Source of the DNA: Actinomycetospora chibensis
GTDB lineage: Bacteria; Actinomycetota; Actinomycetes; Mycobacteriales; Pseudonocardiaceae
DNA: 64,000 nucleotides
Assembly: GCF_028737215.1 (NCBI RefSeq)
Contig: NZ_JAQZAM010000006.1
Coordinates: 1-64,000 of the forward strand
Direction of reading: 5' to 3'
In this document: positions 36,115 through 44,008 of the stretch, one piece after another
Layout: every line of letters begins with the position of its first letter
Numbering within the stretch: position 1 is the stretch's first letter
Notes under the pieces: model-generated
What the model was told of the DNA's origin: nothing
Seen by the model: only the letters and a program-made list of their open reading frames with translations
Database searches by the model: none
Program-made: the position numbers and the translations under genes

Positions 36115-36803
36115 TCGTCGGGGAACAGCCCCAGGCGCCGGGCCACGAGCGCCGCGAGCCGGGACTCGTCCACCCCGACCAGGCGGGCGACCTGGCTCGG
36201 GCTCAGCCCGGCCCGCAGCAGGGCCGTGACGTCGGCGTCGGAGGCCGTCGTGCCGGCGTCGGTGTCGACGGCGGTGTCCACGGCGGCGAGCGCCGCCACC
36301 GCGGCCCGGGGATCGCCGAGGAGCACCGCGAGCAGCCGGTCCTTGGCCGACTCGGTGTCGGGGCCGGGGTCGCCGTCGGCTGTCGCCGCGTGCCGGGGCC
36401 GGTGCGGTGCCTGGGGCGGGGTGTCCTCGGCCGCGGAGTCAGCGGTGGACTCGGCGGGGGACTCGGCGGGGGGCTCGGCGAGACCCGCACGCACCGCGTC
36501 GACGTCGAGGGGGTCGGTCGGCGGGTCCGAGTACGTCGCGGTGGCCGTCGCGTCGGGCACGTCGTCGAGGTTCGAGACCGGTGACCCCGCCGATGGCCGC
36601 CGGCGCGCCGTGGCCGGGTCGCTCCACGCCGCTGCGGGGTCCGGACGACCCGACTCGAGCGCCGGGGGCGGCCATGCCGCAGCGGCGGCCGCACGACGGA
36701 CCCGACGCCGCCGGGCCGACGACACGACGATGAGCACGATCGCCACGACCAGCAGGACGGCCGCGACCACGGTCCACGTGATCGAAGACTCGAGCACGCG
36801 CAT
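36018..36803 (-). CDS. Membrane-anchored protein with C-terminal helix-turn-helix-like region, unknown
   Basis: A 261-residue protein. ATG 36803 opens on SSITWTVVAAVLLVVAIVLI, a clear transmembrane helix, followed by an Arg/Ala-rich stretch, a long acidic Pro/Ala-rich linker, and a C-terminal segment (VTALLRAGLSPSQVARLVGV, then DESRLAALVARRLGLF) that looks like a helix-turn-helix. The last ~30 residues are antisense to the 3' end of pxpC, a long overlap that is unusual and might mean the true stop is altered. I recognise no family. Confidence 0.6.
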   Translation of the reverse strand: MRVLESSITWTVVAAVLLVVAIVLIVVSSARRRRVRRAAAAAAWPPPALESGRPDPAAAWSDPATARRRPSAGSPVSNLDDVPDATATATYSDPPTDPLDVDAVRAGLAEPPAESPAESTADSAAEDTPPQAPHRPRHAATADGDPGPDTESAKDRLLAVLLGDPRAAVAALAAVDTAVDTDAGTTASDADVTALLRAGLSPSQVARLVGVDESRLAALVARRLGLFPDDQARSGTNRTDEPGRSWANAGSSAGSTTPTTG

Positions 36804-36881
36804 GGCTGGCCACGGTACGCCGTCCGGCCGCGGGGCGCGGCGCCATCCGGTCACCGACGGTCGAGCGAGACCGAAGGTCTG

Positions 36882-37784
36882 TCACCCGTCTGCCGCACGC
36901 TCCGGCGAGGACGGCGCCGGGCGGGAAGCGCTCGCGGCAGGCTGGGTGCCCTCCGTGACATCGACCTGGGACTCGGAGGTCTCCGGCGTCCCGGACTCCT
37001 GGGCGCCGTCCGACTCGGCCGCGGCGTCGACCGACACGGTGTCCGCCGCGGTCGCGTCGGCGTCGACCGGGTGGGCGACGGGGTGCATGGTCGGCTGGTC
37101 CACCGACCCGGGCGCGAACGCGGGAGGTCCGCCGTACGGCCCGGGCGGCCGGTGCCCCGGATGCGGCGGACCGGGCGGCCGGGCGGGACCGCGCCACGGT
37201 CCCGCGGGCCCGGGACGGGGTGGTGCGGGCGGTGCCGCGGAGGGTCGCGTCGGGCCGGAGACGATGTCGTCGAGCCGCCCGCGCAGGCGGACGAGCTCGT
37301 CGACCACGGCGTCACGCTGCGCCCGCAGCTCCGCGAGGGCGGCGCGCGACTCGGCGTGCTCGGCGAGCAACGATTCGGCGGCCTTGCTGCGCACGAGCTG
37401 CGCCTCCTGCTCGGCGGCCTGCAGGATGCCGCGCAGCCGGTCGTTGAAGGCGCCGACCATGTCGGGGCTGCCGGGCGCCGCGTCACCGGTCTCGTGGTGG
37501 TCCGCGCGACGCGCCTCGGGGATGGTGTCCGAGACCCGTCCCTCCAGCCCCGAGGAGACCGACGTCTCGGGGGCGGCGCTGCGCCGCCGCTCGCGCACGG
37601 CGAGCTGGGCGCGGAGCTGGGCGTTCATCCGGCGGAGGCCGGCCACGTGCTCGTCGACCTGGCGCCGGTCGTATCCCCGCAGCACGACGTCGAAGTGCGG
37701 GCCGGGACTGTCCTCCTCGATGCCGGACAAGTCCAGATAGTGCTCGGCGTCGGGCGGTGTGCGTCCCTGCTCACCGGTCGTCAT
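36882..37784 (-). CDS. DivIVA-like coiled-coil protein
   Basis: A 300-residue protein. Residues ~30-60 (FDVVLRGYDRRQVDEHVAGL) match the DivIVA/Wag31 membrane-curvature N-domain pattern, followed by coiled-coil segments (LRRMNAQLRAQLAVRERRR; FNDRLRGILQAAEQEAQLVR) and a Pro/Gly-rich disordered C-terminus. Such proteins organise polar growth or division in actinobacteria. It is not the main DivIVA (lacking the usual FPLTP start). Divergent from the Fur gene. Confidence 0.75.
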   Translation of the reverse strand: MTTGEQGRTPPDAEHYLDLSGIEEDSPGPHFDVVLRGYDRRQVDEHVAGLRRMNAQLRAQLAVRERRRSAAPETSVSSGLEGRVSDTIPEARRADHHETGDAAPGSPDMVGAFNDRLRGILQAAEQEAQLVRSKAAESLLAEHAESRAALAELRAQRDAVVDELVRLRGRLDDIVSGPTRPSAAPPAPPRPGPAGPWRGPARPPGPPHPGHRPPGPYGGPPAFAPGSVDQPTMHPVAHPVDADATAADTVSVDAAAESDGAQESGTPETSESQVDVTEGTQPAASASRPAPSSPERAADG

Positions 37785-37934
37785 CGTCACCTGCCTGCAG
37801 CCGGGGTCCACGGAGCGCGCCGGGTGTCGGGCGCAGAACCCTCCTGATCGTAGGGACCGCCGCCCGCCGACGCACGGAGCCGCCCCCTGCCCGCCCGGGG
37901 GTTCCCGGCGCGTCCGAGGCCTACCATCGACCGG

Positions 37935-38375
37935 GTGGACACCGAACTGCGGCAGACGCTGCACCGCCGTGGCCTGCGCATGACCCCGCAGCGCCAGCTG
38001 GTGCTCGACGCGGTCGTCGAGCTCGGCCACGCGACGCCGGAAGCCGTCTGCACGCGGGTGCAGGAGACGGCGCCCGCGGTGAACATCACCACGGTGTACC
38101 GGACGCTGGACCTGCTGGAGCAGCTCGGCGTCGTGAAGCACACCCATCTCGGGCACGGCGCGCCGACGTACGCGACGTCCGAGCACGAGCACGTCCACCT
38201 GGTCTGTCATCACTGCGGCGCGGTCGACGAGATCGACGTCGACGCGCTGGAGGCCCTCGCGGAGTCGTTGCGCGCGTCGCACGGCTTCCGCCTGGACGCC
38301 ACCCACGTCGCGCTCTCCGGCACCTGCCGGGCCTGCGCCGACCGCGCCGACGCCGAGCTCGCGAAGGACGCGTAG
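37935..38375 (+). CDS. Fur-family metalloregulator
   Basis: A 146-residue protein: winged helix MTPQRQLVLDAVVELGHATP and VNITTVYRTLDLLEQLGVV (recognition helix TTVYRTL), hinge, then dimerisation domain with metal ligands EHEHVHLVCHHCGAVDEID and CRACADR; the C-x2-C pairs suggest a structural zinc. Which metal it senses cannot be told from sequence. GTG 37935 follows TACCAT (37922-37927) by seven bases, so it is probably leaderless. Its stop overlaps the ygfZ GTG by one base. Confidence 0.88.
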   Translation: MDTELRQTLHRRGLRMTPQRQLVLDAVVELGHATPEAVCTRVQETAPAVNITTVYRTLDLLEQLGVVKHTHLGHGAPTYATSEHEHVHLVCHHCGAVDEIDVDALEALAESLRASHGFRLDATHVALSGTCRACADRADAELAKDA

Positions 38376-39568
38376 TGACCTCTCCCCTGACCCCGTCCCC
38401 GACGTTCGACGAGCCGGGCGCGGTGGGCCCCCAGCCCCCGATGGGTCCCGACGGCGACGAGGGCCCCGATGCCGACCACGACGCCGGCCCCGACGCCGCG
38501 GTCCCCGCCCACTACGGCGACCCGTTCGGCGAGCAGCGCGCGCTGATCCGCCGCGCCGGCGTCGTCGACCGCTCCCACCGCGGCGTCGTGCGCGTCTCCG
38601 GTCCCGAGCGGCTGAGCTGGCTGCACCTCCTGCTGACCCAGCAGGTCGCCGACCTCGGCGAGGGCGCCGGGACCGAGGCGCTGGTCCTCGACGCACAGGG
38701 CCGCGTCGAGCACCACGCGGTGCTCGCCCACGTCGACGACACGGTGTGGTTCGACGTCGAACCCGGCCGCGCCGCCCCGCTGGCGGAGTACCTGGACCGG
38801 ATGCGCTTCTGGTCGCAGGTCACGGTGGCCGACGAGTCGGCCGACTGGGCGGTCCTGTCGCTGGTCGGCCCCGAGATCGACGAGGTCCTCACGGCCGCCG
38901 GCGTCGTGGCCCCGCACGGCGACCACGCGTCCGCGGCGCTGCCCGACGGCGGCGTCGTGCGGCGCATGCCGTGGCCCGGCCCGGGCCCCGAGGCGGCCGT
39001 CGACCTGATCGTCCCGCGCGCCGAGCTCGGCTCCTGGTGGTCGCGGCTCCGCGGCGCGGGCGCCCGCCCCGCCGGGCACGACGCCTTCGAGGCGCTGCGG
39101 GTCGGCGCCGTCCGCCCGCGCCTCGGCGTCGACACCGACGAGCGCGCCATCCCCCACGAGATGGGGTGGATCGGTGGCGCGGTCCACCTGCACAAGGGCT
39201 GCTACCGGGGCCAGGAGACGGTCTCGCGCGTCGCGAACCTGGGCCGCCCGCCCCGCCAGCTGGTGCTGCTGCACCTGCAGGCCGGGGACGACCCGCTGCC
39301 CCCGCCCGGCACGCCCGTGCTCGCCGCCGAGGGCGGCCGGTCGGTCGGGCGCATCGGCAGCGCCGTGCGTCACCACGAGCTCGGCACGGTCGCGCTGGCC
39401 CTGCTCAAGCGCTCGGCGGTCGCGGCCGCGTCGGCGGACACGCCGCTGTGGGTCGCGGCCGAGGGCGACCAGCAGGTGCCCGGCCCCGCCGCTGTCGACC
39501 CGGACTCGATCCCGCCCGACACCGGCGAGCCGCCCGGCCGCGCGGCGATGCGTCGCCTGCAGGGGTGA
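38375..39568 (+). CDS. ygfZ: Folate-binding YgfZ/GcvT-like protein
   Basis: A 397-residue protein of the aminomethyltransferase fold with the YgfZ signature HKGCYRGQETVSRV (K-G-C-Y-x-G-Q-E), preceded by LSWLHLLLTQQVADL. YgfZ uses folate to support iron-sulfur enzyme repair and assembly. An extra ~45-residue acidic, disordered N-terminus is present. GTG 38375 overlaps the Fur stop (TAGTG), suggesting a metal-regulated Fe-S maintenance pair. Confidence 0.88.
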   Translation: MTSPLTPSPTFDEPGAVGPQPPMGPDGDEGPDADHDAGPDAAVPAHYGDPFGEQRALIRRAGVVDRSHRGVVRVSGPERLSWLHLLLTQQVADLGEGAGTEALVLDAQGRVEHHAVLAHVDDTVWFDVEPGRAAPLAEYLDRMRFWSQVTVADESADWAVLSLVGPEIDEVLTAAGVVAPHGDHASAALPDGGVVRRMPWPGPGPEAAVDLIVPRAELGSWWSRLRGAGARPAGHDAFEALRVGAVRPRLGVDTDERAIPHEMGWIGGAVHLHKGCYRGQETVSRVANLGRPPRQLVLLHLQAGDDPLPPPGTPVLAAEGGRSVGRIGSAVRHHELGTVALALLKRSAVAAASADTPLWVAAEGDQQVPGPAAVDPDSIPPDTGEPPGRAAMRRLQG

Positions 39569-40575
39569 CCGGGAGACGGGGCATCAAGAGGAGCACGCCG
39601 ATAGGGGAGCTCGACCCGGCAGCGCTGCTCGGTCCGTCCGACGTCGCCGCGGCCGCCGCGGTGCTCGAGGGCGTCGCGGCGCGGACGCCGGTCCAGGAGC
39701 TCGCGCCCGGCTTCGCGGTGAAGCGCGAGGACCTCCAGCCGATCGGCGCATTCAAGCTGCGCGGCGCCTTCCACGCCGCGAGCCGCCTCGCGCCCGAGCG
39801 CCGTGCGGCCGGCCTGGTCACCCACTCCTCGGGCAACCACGGGCGCGCGTTGGCCTGGGTCGCGCAGCGCCTCGGCGTCCCGTGCAGCGTGGTCGTGCCG
39901 GACGACGCGGTCGAAGCCAAGGTCGAGGCCATGGCTGCGCTGGGCGCCCGGCTGGTGCGCGTCCCGGCCGACGAGCGCGAGTCGGCCGCTGCCGCCGCGG
40001 TCGCCGAGACCGGCGGGACGCTGATCCCGCCCTACGACCACCCCGACGTCATCGCCGGCCAGGGCACCGTGGGCGCCGAGGTCCTCGCCGATCGCGCGGG
40101 CGTGGAGCAGGTCGTGGTGCCGATCGGCGGGGGCGGGCTGATCAGCGGGATCGCCGCCGCGCTCCGGGGCTCCGGGGTGCGTGTGATCGGTGCCGAGCCG
40201 TCCCTCGCGGGCGACGCCGCGGCGAGCTGGCACGCCGGCGAGCGGCAGCGCTGGCCGCGCGAGCAGGTGGCCCGCACGGCCGCCGACGGCCTGCGCTCCA
40301 CCGCGCTGGGCGAGCTGACCTGGCCGCACGTGCGCGACCTGGTCGCCGACGTCGTCACCGTCGAGGAGGACGCCATCGCCGACGCCACCCGCCGGCTGCA
40401 CGCCGTCGGCGTGCCCTGCGAGGCGAGCGGCGCCGTCGCGACCGCGGGGTGGCTCGCCCTGCCTGCCGGCGACCGCGCCCGGAGCACGGTCGCGATCGTC
40501 AGCGGCGGCAACGTGGACCCCGCCTGGCTGGCCGGAGTCCTCGCCGACCGGGCGCCGGTGCCGACGTTCGGGTGA
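39565..40575 (+). CDS. PLP-dependent threonine/serine dehydratase family enzyme
   Basis: A 336-residue fold-type II enzyme. The PLP lysine lies in REDLQPIGAFKLRGAFHAAS, the substrate loop in THSSGNHGRALAWVAQ, and the phosphate-binding tetraglycine loop in PIGGGGLISGIAAALRGSG; a Ser/Gly end motif lies in IVSGGNVDP. This fits catabolic threonine dehydratase or serine racemase types; there is no C-terminal ACT regulatory domain as in IlvA. The GTG overlaps the ygfZ stop (GTGA). Confidence 0.85.
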   Translation: MTGRRGIKRSTPIGELDPAALLGPSDVAAAAAVLEGVAARTPVQELAPGFAVKREDLQPIGAFKLRGAFHAASRLAPERRAAGLVTHSSGNHGRALAWVAQRLGVPCSVVVPDDAVEAKVEAMAALGARLVRVPADERESAAAAAVAETGGTLIPPYDHPDVIAGQGTVGAEVLADRAGVEQVVVPIGGGGLISGIAAALRGSGVRVIGAEPSLAGDAAASWHAGERQRWPREQVARTAADGLRSTALGELTWPHVRDLVADVVTVEEDAIADATRRLHAVGVPCEASGAVATAGWLALPAGDRARSTVAIVSGGNVDPAWLAGVLADRAPVPTFG

Positions 40576-40671
40576 GGCACGCGACCGGCGCACGCGCCGC
40601 ACGCACCTCTCGACGCGCCGACCCTCCTGCCGCGTGACAGCGCACCCCCTGGTCGCGCACGATGTGAAGCC

Positions 40672-41238
40672 ATGATCGAGTTCCGGCAGGGCGGTCGCCG
40701 ACGCCTCGACCGCGTGCTCGACCCCGCCTTCCTCGCCGACCTGGCGACGTGCCCGATGGACGACGCCCGGGCCAAGCGCGACGACGCGGCCCAGGAGGAG
40801 ACGGACCTGTCCTACCTGCGCCGACTCCTGCACGCGCGCATGGACATCGTCCGGTTCGAGCAGCGACGCCGGGTGGCCGCCGCCGAGGGCGAGGAGGGTC
40901 CGTCGCTCGTCGACGAGCTCCCGCGGATCCTCGCCGACAACGCCCTCGGCCCGGCCGCGGGCCGGGGGCGTCACCACACGGTGCAGCCCTCGCGGGCCGA
41001 GTCGCACCGCCGGCACGTCGAGGCGCTGCTCGCCGACACCGGGCTGTCCGACGTCGCGACCCTCTCCGAGGACGACCTGACGGCCGCCGCCACCGCGTAC
41101 GCGGAGGAGGAGCGCTCGGTCTCCGAGCACCGCAGCATGGTCCAGCAGGTCATGGACGCCTGCAACGACGAGCTCGGCCGGCGCTACCGCGACGGCTCGG
41201 CGTCGGTGGACGACCTGCTGAGAAAGGAAATGCAGTAG
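40672..41238 (+). CDS. rsiG: RsiG-type c-di-GMP-binding anti-sigma factor
   Basis: A 188-residue helical protein carrying two c-di-GMP-binding signatures of the form E-x3-S-x2-R-x3-Q-x3-D: a perfect one at E147-S151-R154-Q158-D162 and one at E43-S47-R50-H54-D58 with His replacing Gln. In Streptomyces, RsiG loaded with c-di-GMP sequesters sigma-WhiG and blocks sporulation. Its stop abuts the stop of the convergent gene, with no space for a terminator. The sigma factor partner is not in the window. It suggests developmental control by c-di-GMP in this organism. Confidence 0.85.
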   Translation: MIEFRQGGRRRLDRVLDPAFLADLATCPMDDARAKRDDAAQEETDLSYLRRLLHARMDIVRFEQRRRVAAAEGEEGPSLVDELPRILADNALGPAAGRGRHHTVQPSRAESHRRHVEALLADTGLSDVATLSEDDLTAAATAYAEEERSVSEHRSMVQQVMDACNDELGRRYRDGSASVDDLLRKEMQ

Positions 41239-42159
41239 CTAGTTGGCGCGCTGGTGGGCCGCACGGCCCGCCCAGAAGTCCCGCAGGCGCCGGTAGCTCG
41301 CCATCGCGCGCTCGGCGTCGCCGCCCCGCAGGGCCTCGAGGGCCTCGGCGACGTCCTCGGCCGACGTGTCCGCGGCGAGGGTCTGGTCGTCCATGAGCGT
41401 CACGAGGCCGCCGTAGTCGAGCTCGACCAGCGAGCCCGGGTCGAAATGCCGCAGCCACCGCGCGGTGTCGCGCAGCACCTCGGCGGGGCCGTCGTCGCCG
41501 AGCGTCTCGGTGAGCAGGTCGGCGGTCGCGTCCGCCCGCGTGAGGGCGTCCCCGACCGGCACCCGCCAGTAGCAGCGACGGGCCGGCGCCTCGGCCGCGG
41601 TGACGGCGTCGTCGGAGGGCAGGACGAGGATCCGCTCGGCGGGGTCCACCAGCGCGAACCACGGCAGTGGGACCGTCCAGTTGGCCGACACGATGTGCGT
41701 CGCCGACTCCCCCAGCTCCGCGACGGCGGCCTCGGCGCGCGAGCGCACCGCCGACTCCTCGGTGGCGAGCGCGGCCGAGCGCAGGATCGGCGCCTCGCTG
41801 GTGAGGAACCCGACGAGCGCCGCCGCGGCCCGCGGGCGCGTCTCGAGCGGGCAGACCAGCGTCTTCGGGCCGACCGGCTCGCCACCCGTGCCGCCCGGTC
41901 CCTCCGCGAGCAGCACGTCGGCCGGACCGTCGAGCGGGGTGCCGTCGACACGCTCGCCCGGCAGCAGCCGGGACGGCACGGCCAACTGTGCGCGGAGACA
42001 CACTTCGCGGTCGCGACGGCCCGCGTCGATCACCGGGACCGCCCCGCGGGCCAGTCCGGCCCGCACCCGCGCGGCCAACGGGGCCTTCAACGCCCCCAAC
42101 GGCTCGTAGACGCGCAGGTAGCAGACGAAGGGGGCGGGCACGGCCGCCGATCGTGCCAT
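41239..42159 (-). CDS. Conserved actinobacterial protein (Rv0811c position), function unknown
   Basis: A 306-residue soluble protein starting MARSAAVPAPFVCYLRVYEP, with TLVCPLETRPRAAAALVGFL, NWTVPLPWFALVDPAERI and a C-terminal AERAMASYRRLRDFWAGRAA. No catalytic motif is evident. A protein of this type sits beside DUF3073 in mycobacteria as well. It is convergent with rsiG, stop to stop, and divergent from the DUF3073 gene. Start ATG 42159 is chosen because the 18 upstream codons of the open frame look non-coding. Confidence 0.7.
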   Translation of the reverse strand: MARSAAVPAPFVCYLRVYEPLGALKAPLAARVRAGLARGAVPVIDAGRRDREVCLRAQLAVPSRLLPGERVDGTPLDGPADVLLAEGPGGTGGEPVGPKTLVCPLETRPRAAAALVGFLTSEAPILRSAALATEESAVRSRAEAAVAELGESATHIVSANWTVPLPWFALVDPAERILVLPSDDAVTAAEAPARRCYWRVPVGDALTRADATADLLTETLGDDGPAEVLRDTARWLRHFDPGSLVELDYGGLVTLMDDQTLAADTSAEDVAEALEALRGGDAERAMASYRRLRDFWAGRAAHQRAN

Positions 42160-42278
42160 GTCACGTCGCGACCCCGATCGGACACACGGTATTGTCGTGA
42201 GCACGAGAGTCACCTCAGATTTCAGGGGGCCGTCGGAGATGCTCCGGCCGCCCCCGCCCTGTGCGAGGGGGTCCAGAC

Positions 42279-42470
42279 ATGGGACGCGGACGAGCCAAGG
42301 CCAAGCAGACGAAGGTGGCCCGAGAGCTCAAGTACAGCTCCCCGAACACGGACTTCGACGCGCTGCAGCAGGAACTGGGCAGCGGCGACGACCGGTTCGC
42401 CGCCCGACGCTCCGACGACGACGAGCAGGTCGACGCACGCTGGGGCGAGTACAGCTACGACGAGCGTTGA
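42279..42470 (+). CDS. DUF3073 family small protein
   Basis: A 63-residue highly charged protein beginning MGRGRAKAKQTKVARELKYS, then SPNTDFDALQQEL, and ending WGEYSYDER. This is the DUF3073 pattern (Rv0810c type), found across Actinomycetota next to purM. The basic N-terminus and acidic C-terminus suggest nucleic-acid or ribosome contact, but function is unknown. A hairpin terminator overlaps its stop. Confidence 0.88.
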   Translation: MGRGRAKAKQTKVARELKYSSPNTDFDALQQELGSGDDRFAARRSDDDEQVDARWGEYSYDER

Positions 42471-42488
42471 CGGTCCTGTAGGACCGTC
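42469..42488 (+). terminator. Hairpin terminator overlapping the DUF3073 stop codon
   Basis: An 8-bp perfect stem (GACGGTCC at 42469-42476, GGACCGTC at 42481-42488) has a TGTA loop. Its left arm includes the last two bases of the stop codon. Confidence 0.65.
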
Positions 42489-42622
42489 GATCGTCGTCGG
42501 CCGGACACACGGCCACACCACGGTTCGACCCGCTCCGGACGGCAGGCTTCATCGCCGCCCGGGCGGGTAACCGCGCGCATCGACCGCTCGATCAGCAGCG
42601 GCCCGGCGTGCGAGGAGCGAGC

Positions 42623-42844
42623 GTGACGAAGGCGTTCAGCAAGGGCGACGACGTCAAGTGGAACTGGGGTCAGGGCCAGGCCGAGGCCACGGTCTCGGAG
42701 GTCCACACCGAGCGCGTCGAGCGCACCATCGACGGCAAGAAGAAGACCCGCAACGGCACCGACGACAACCCGGCCTACGTGCTGGAGCAGTCGAACGGCC
42801 AGACGGTGCTCAAGCTCCACTCCGAACTCATGCCTGACGACTGA
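42623..42844 (+). CDS. HVA1/DUF2945-type small protein
   Basis: A 73-residue protein with the DUF2945 pattern: FSKGDDVKWNWGQGQAEATV, SEVHTERVERTIDGKKKTRN and YVLEQSNGQTVLKLHSEL. It folds as a small SH3/Tudor-like barrel in the hypervirulence-associated (HVA1) family, of unclear role. GTG 42623 follows GAGGAGCGA. Its stop is three bases from the convergent purM stop. Confidence 0.85.
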   Translation: MTKAFSKGDDVKWNWGQGQAEATVSEVHTERVERTIDGKKKTRNGTDDNPAYVLEQSNGQTVLKLHSELMPDD

Positions 42845-42847
42845 GGG

Positions 42848-43963
42848 CTAGAAGCGGGGGTGGTCGCCGCGCAGGAGGGCGTGACCGCTGTCCGGGGCCG
42901 GGTCGTCGGCCTCGGTGGTGGCCCGCACCTCGCCGATCACCCACGACGGCACGTGCTTGGCCGTGAGGACGGCCATCGCGCGGTCGACGTCGTCGGGCGG
43001 CAGCACGGCGATCATGCCGACGCCCATGTTGAATGTGCGCTCCATCTCGTCGCGGGTGACGCGGCCACGCGAGGCGATGAGCTTGAACACCGGGGCCGGG
43101 GTCCAGCTCGAGCGGTCGAGTTCGGCGGTCAGGCCGGCCGGCATCACGCGGGCCAGGTTCGCACTGAGGCCGCCGCCCGTGACGTGGGCGAACGTGCGCA
43201 CGTCGGTCTCGGCGGCGACGGCGAGGCAGTCGCGCGCGTAGATGCGGGTGGGCTCGAGCAGCTCGTCGCCGAGCGTGCGGCCGAACTCCTCGACGTGCCC
43301 GTCGAGCGACATCCGGCCGATCTCCAGCAGCACCTGACGGGCCAGCGAGTAGCCGTTGGAGTGCAAGCCGGACGAGCCCATGGCCACCACGGTGTCGCCA
43401 GGGCGCACGCGGTCGGGTCCGAGCATCCCGTCCGCCTCGACGATCCCGACGCCCGTGGCCGAGAGGTCGTAGTGGTGGGGCTCCATGACGCCGGGGTGCT
43501 CGGCCGTCTCGCCACCGAGCAGGGCGCAGCCGGCGAGCCGGCACCCCTCGGCGATGCCCGAGACGATCTTCTCGACCTTCTCCGGGACGAGCTTCCCGAT
43601 GGCGAGGTAGTCCTGCAGGAACAATGGCTCGGCGCCGCAGACGACGAGGTCGTCGACGACCATGGCCACGAGGTCGCGACCCACGGTGTCGTGACGGTCG
43701 GCAGCCTGGGCGACAGCGAGCTTGGTGCCCACGCCGTCGGTCGACGCCGCGAGCACGGGCTCGCGGTACTTGCCGGTGCGCAGCGCGAACAGGCCGGCGA
43801 AGCCACCGATGCCGCCGAGGACCTCGGGACGCGAGGTCGACTTCGCGAGCGGCTTGAGACGGTCGACGGCGCGCTCACCCGCCTCGACGTCGACCCCGGC
43901 GGCCGCGTAACTGGCCTGCTGGCCCGCGAGCTCGCCGGCCGTGTCGTCGGGGGCGTGGGTCAT
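42848..43963 (-). CDS. purM: Phosphoribosylformylglycinamidine cyclo-ligase PurM
   Basis: A 371-residue AIR synthetase for step 5 of purine synthesis. Typical segments: ASYAAAGVDVEAGERAVDRL, LAASTDGVGTKLAVAQA, GRDLVAMVVDDLVVCGAEPL, ALLGGETAEHPGVM, HVTGGGLSANLARVMP and TFNMGVGMIAVL. ATG 43963 has GAGGAA upstream. It follows purF by 45 bases, and the two are probably co-transcribed. Confidence 0.96.
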   Translation of the reverse strand: MTHAPDDTAGELAGQQASYAAAGVDVEAGERAVDRLKPLAKSTSRPEVLGGIGGFAGLFALRTGKYREPVLAASTDGVGTKLAVAQAADRHDTVGRDLVAMVVDDLVVCGAEPLFLQDYLAIGKLVPEKVEKIVSGIAEGCRLAGCALLGGETAEHPGVMEPHHYDLSATGVGIVEADGMLGPDRVRPGDTVVAMGSSGLHSNGYSLARQVLLEIGRMSLDGHVEEFGRTLGDELLEPTRIYARDCLAVAAETDVRTFAHVTGGGLSANLARVMPAGLTAELDRSSWTPAPVFKLIASRGRVTRDEMERTFNMGVGMIAVLPPDDVDRAMAVLTAKHVPSWVIGEVRATTEADDPAPDSGHALLRGDHPRF

Positions 43964-44008
43964 CGGTGGAGTTCCTCGCAGAGCGGGAGTAGGCGGGGGT
44001 GAGGGCCG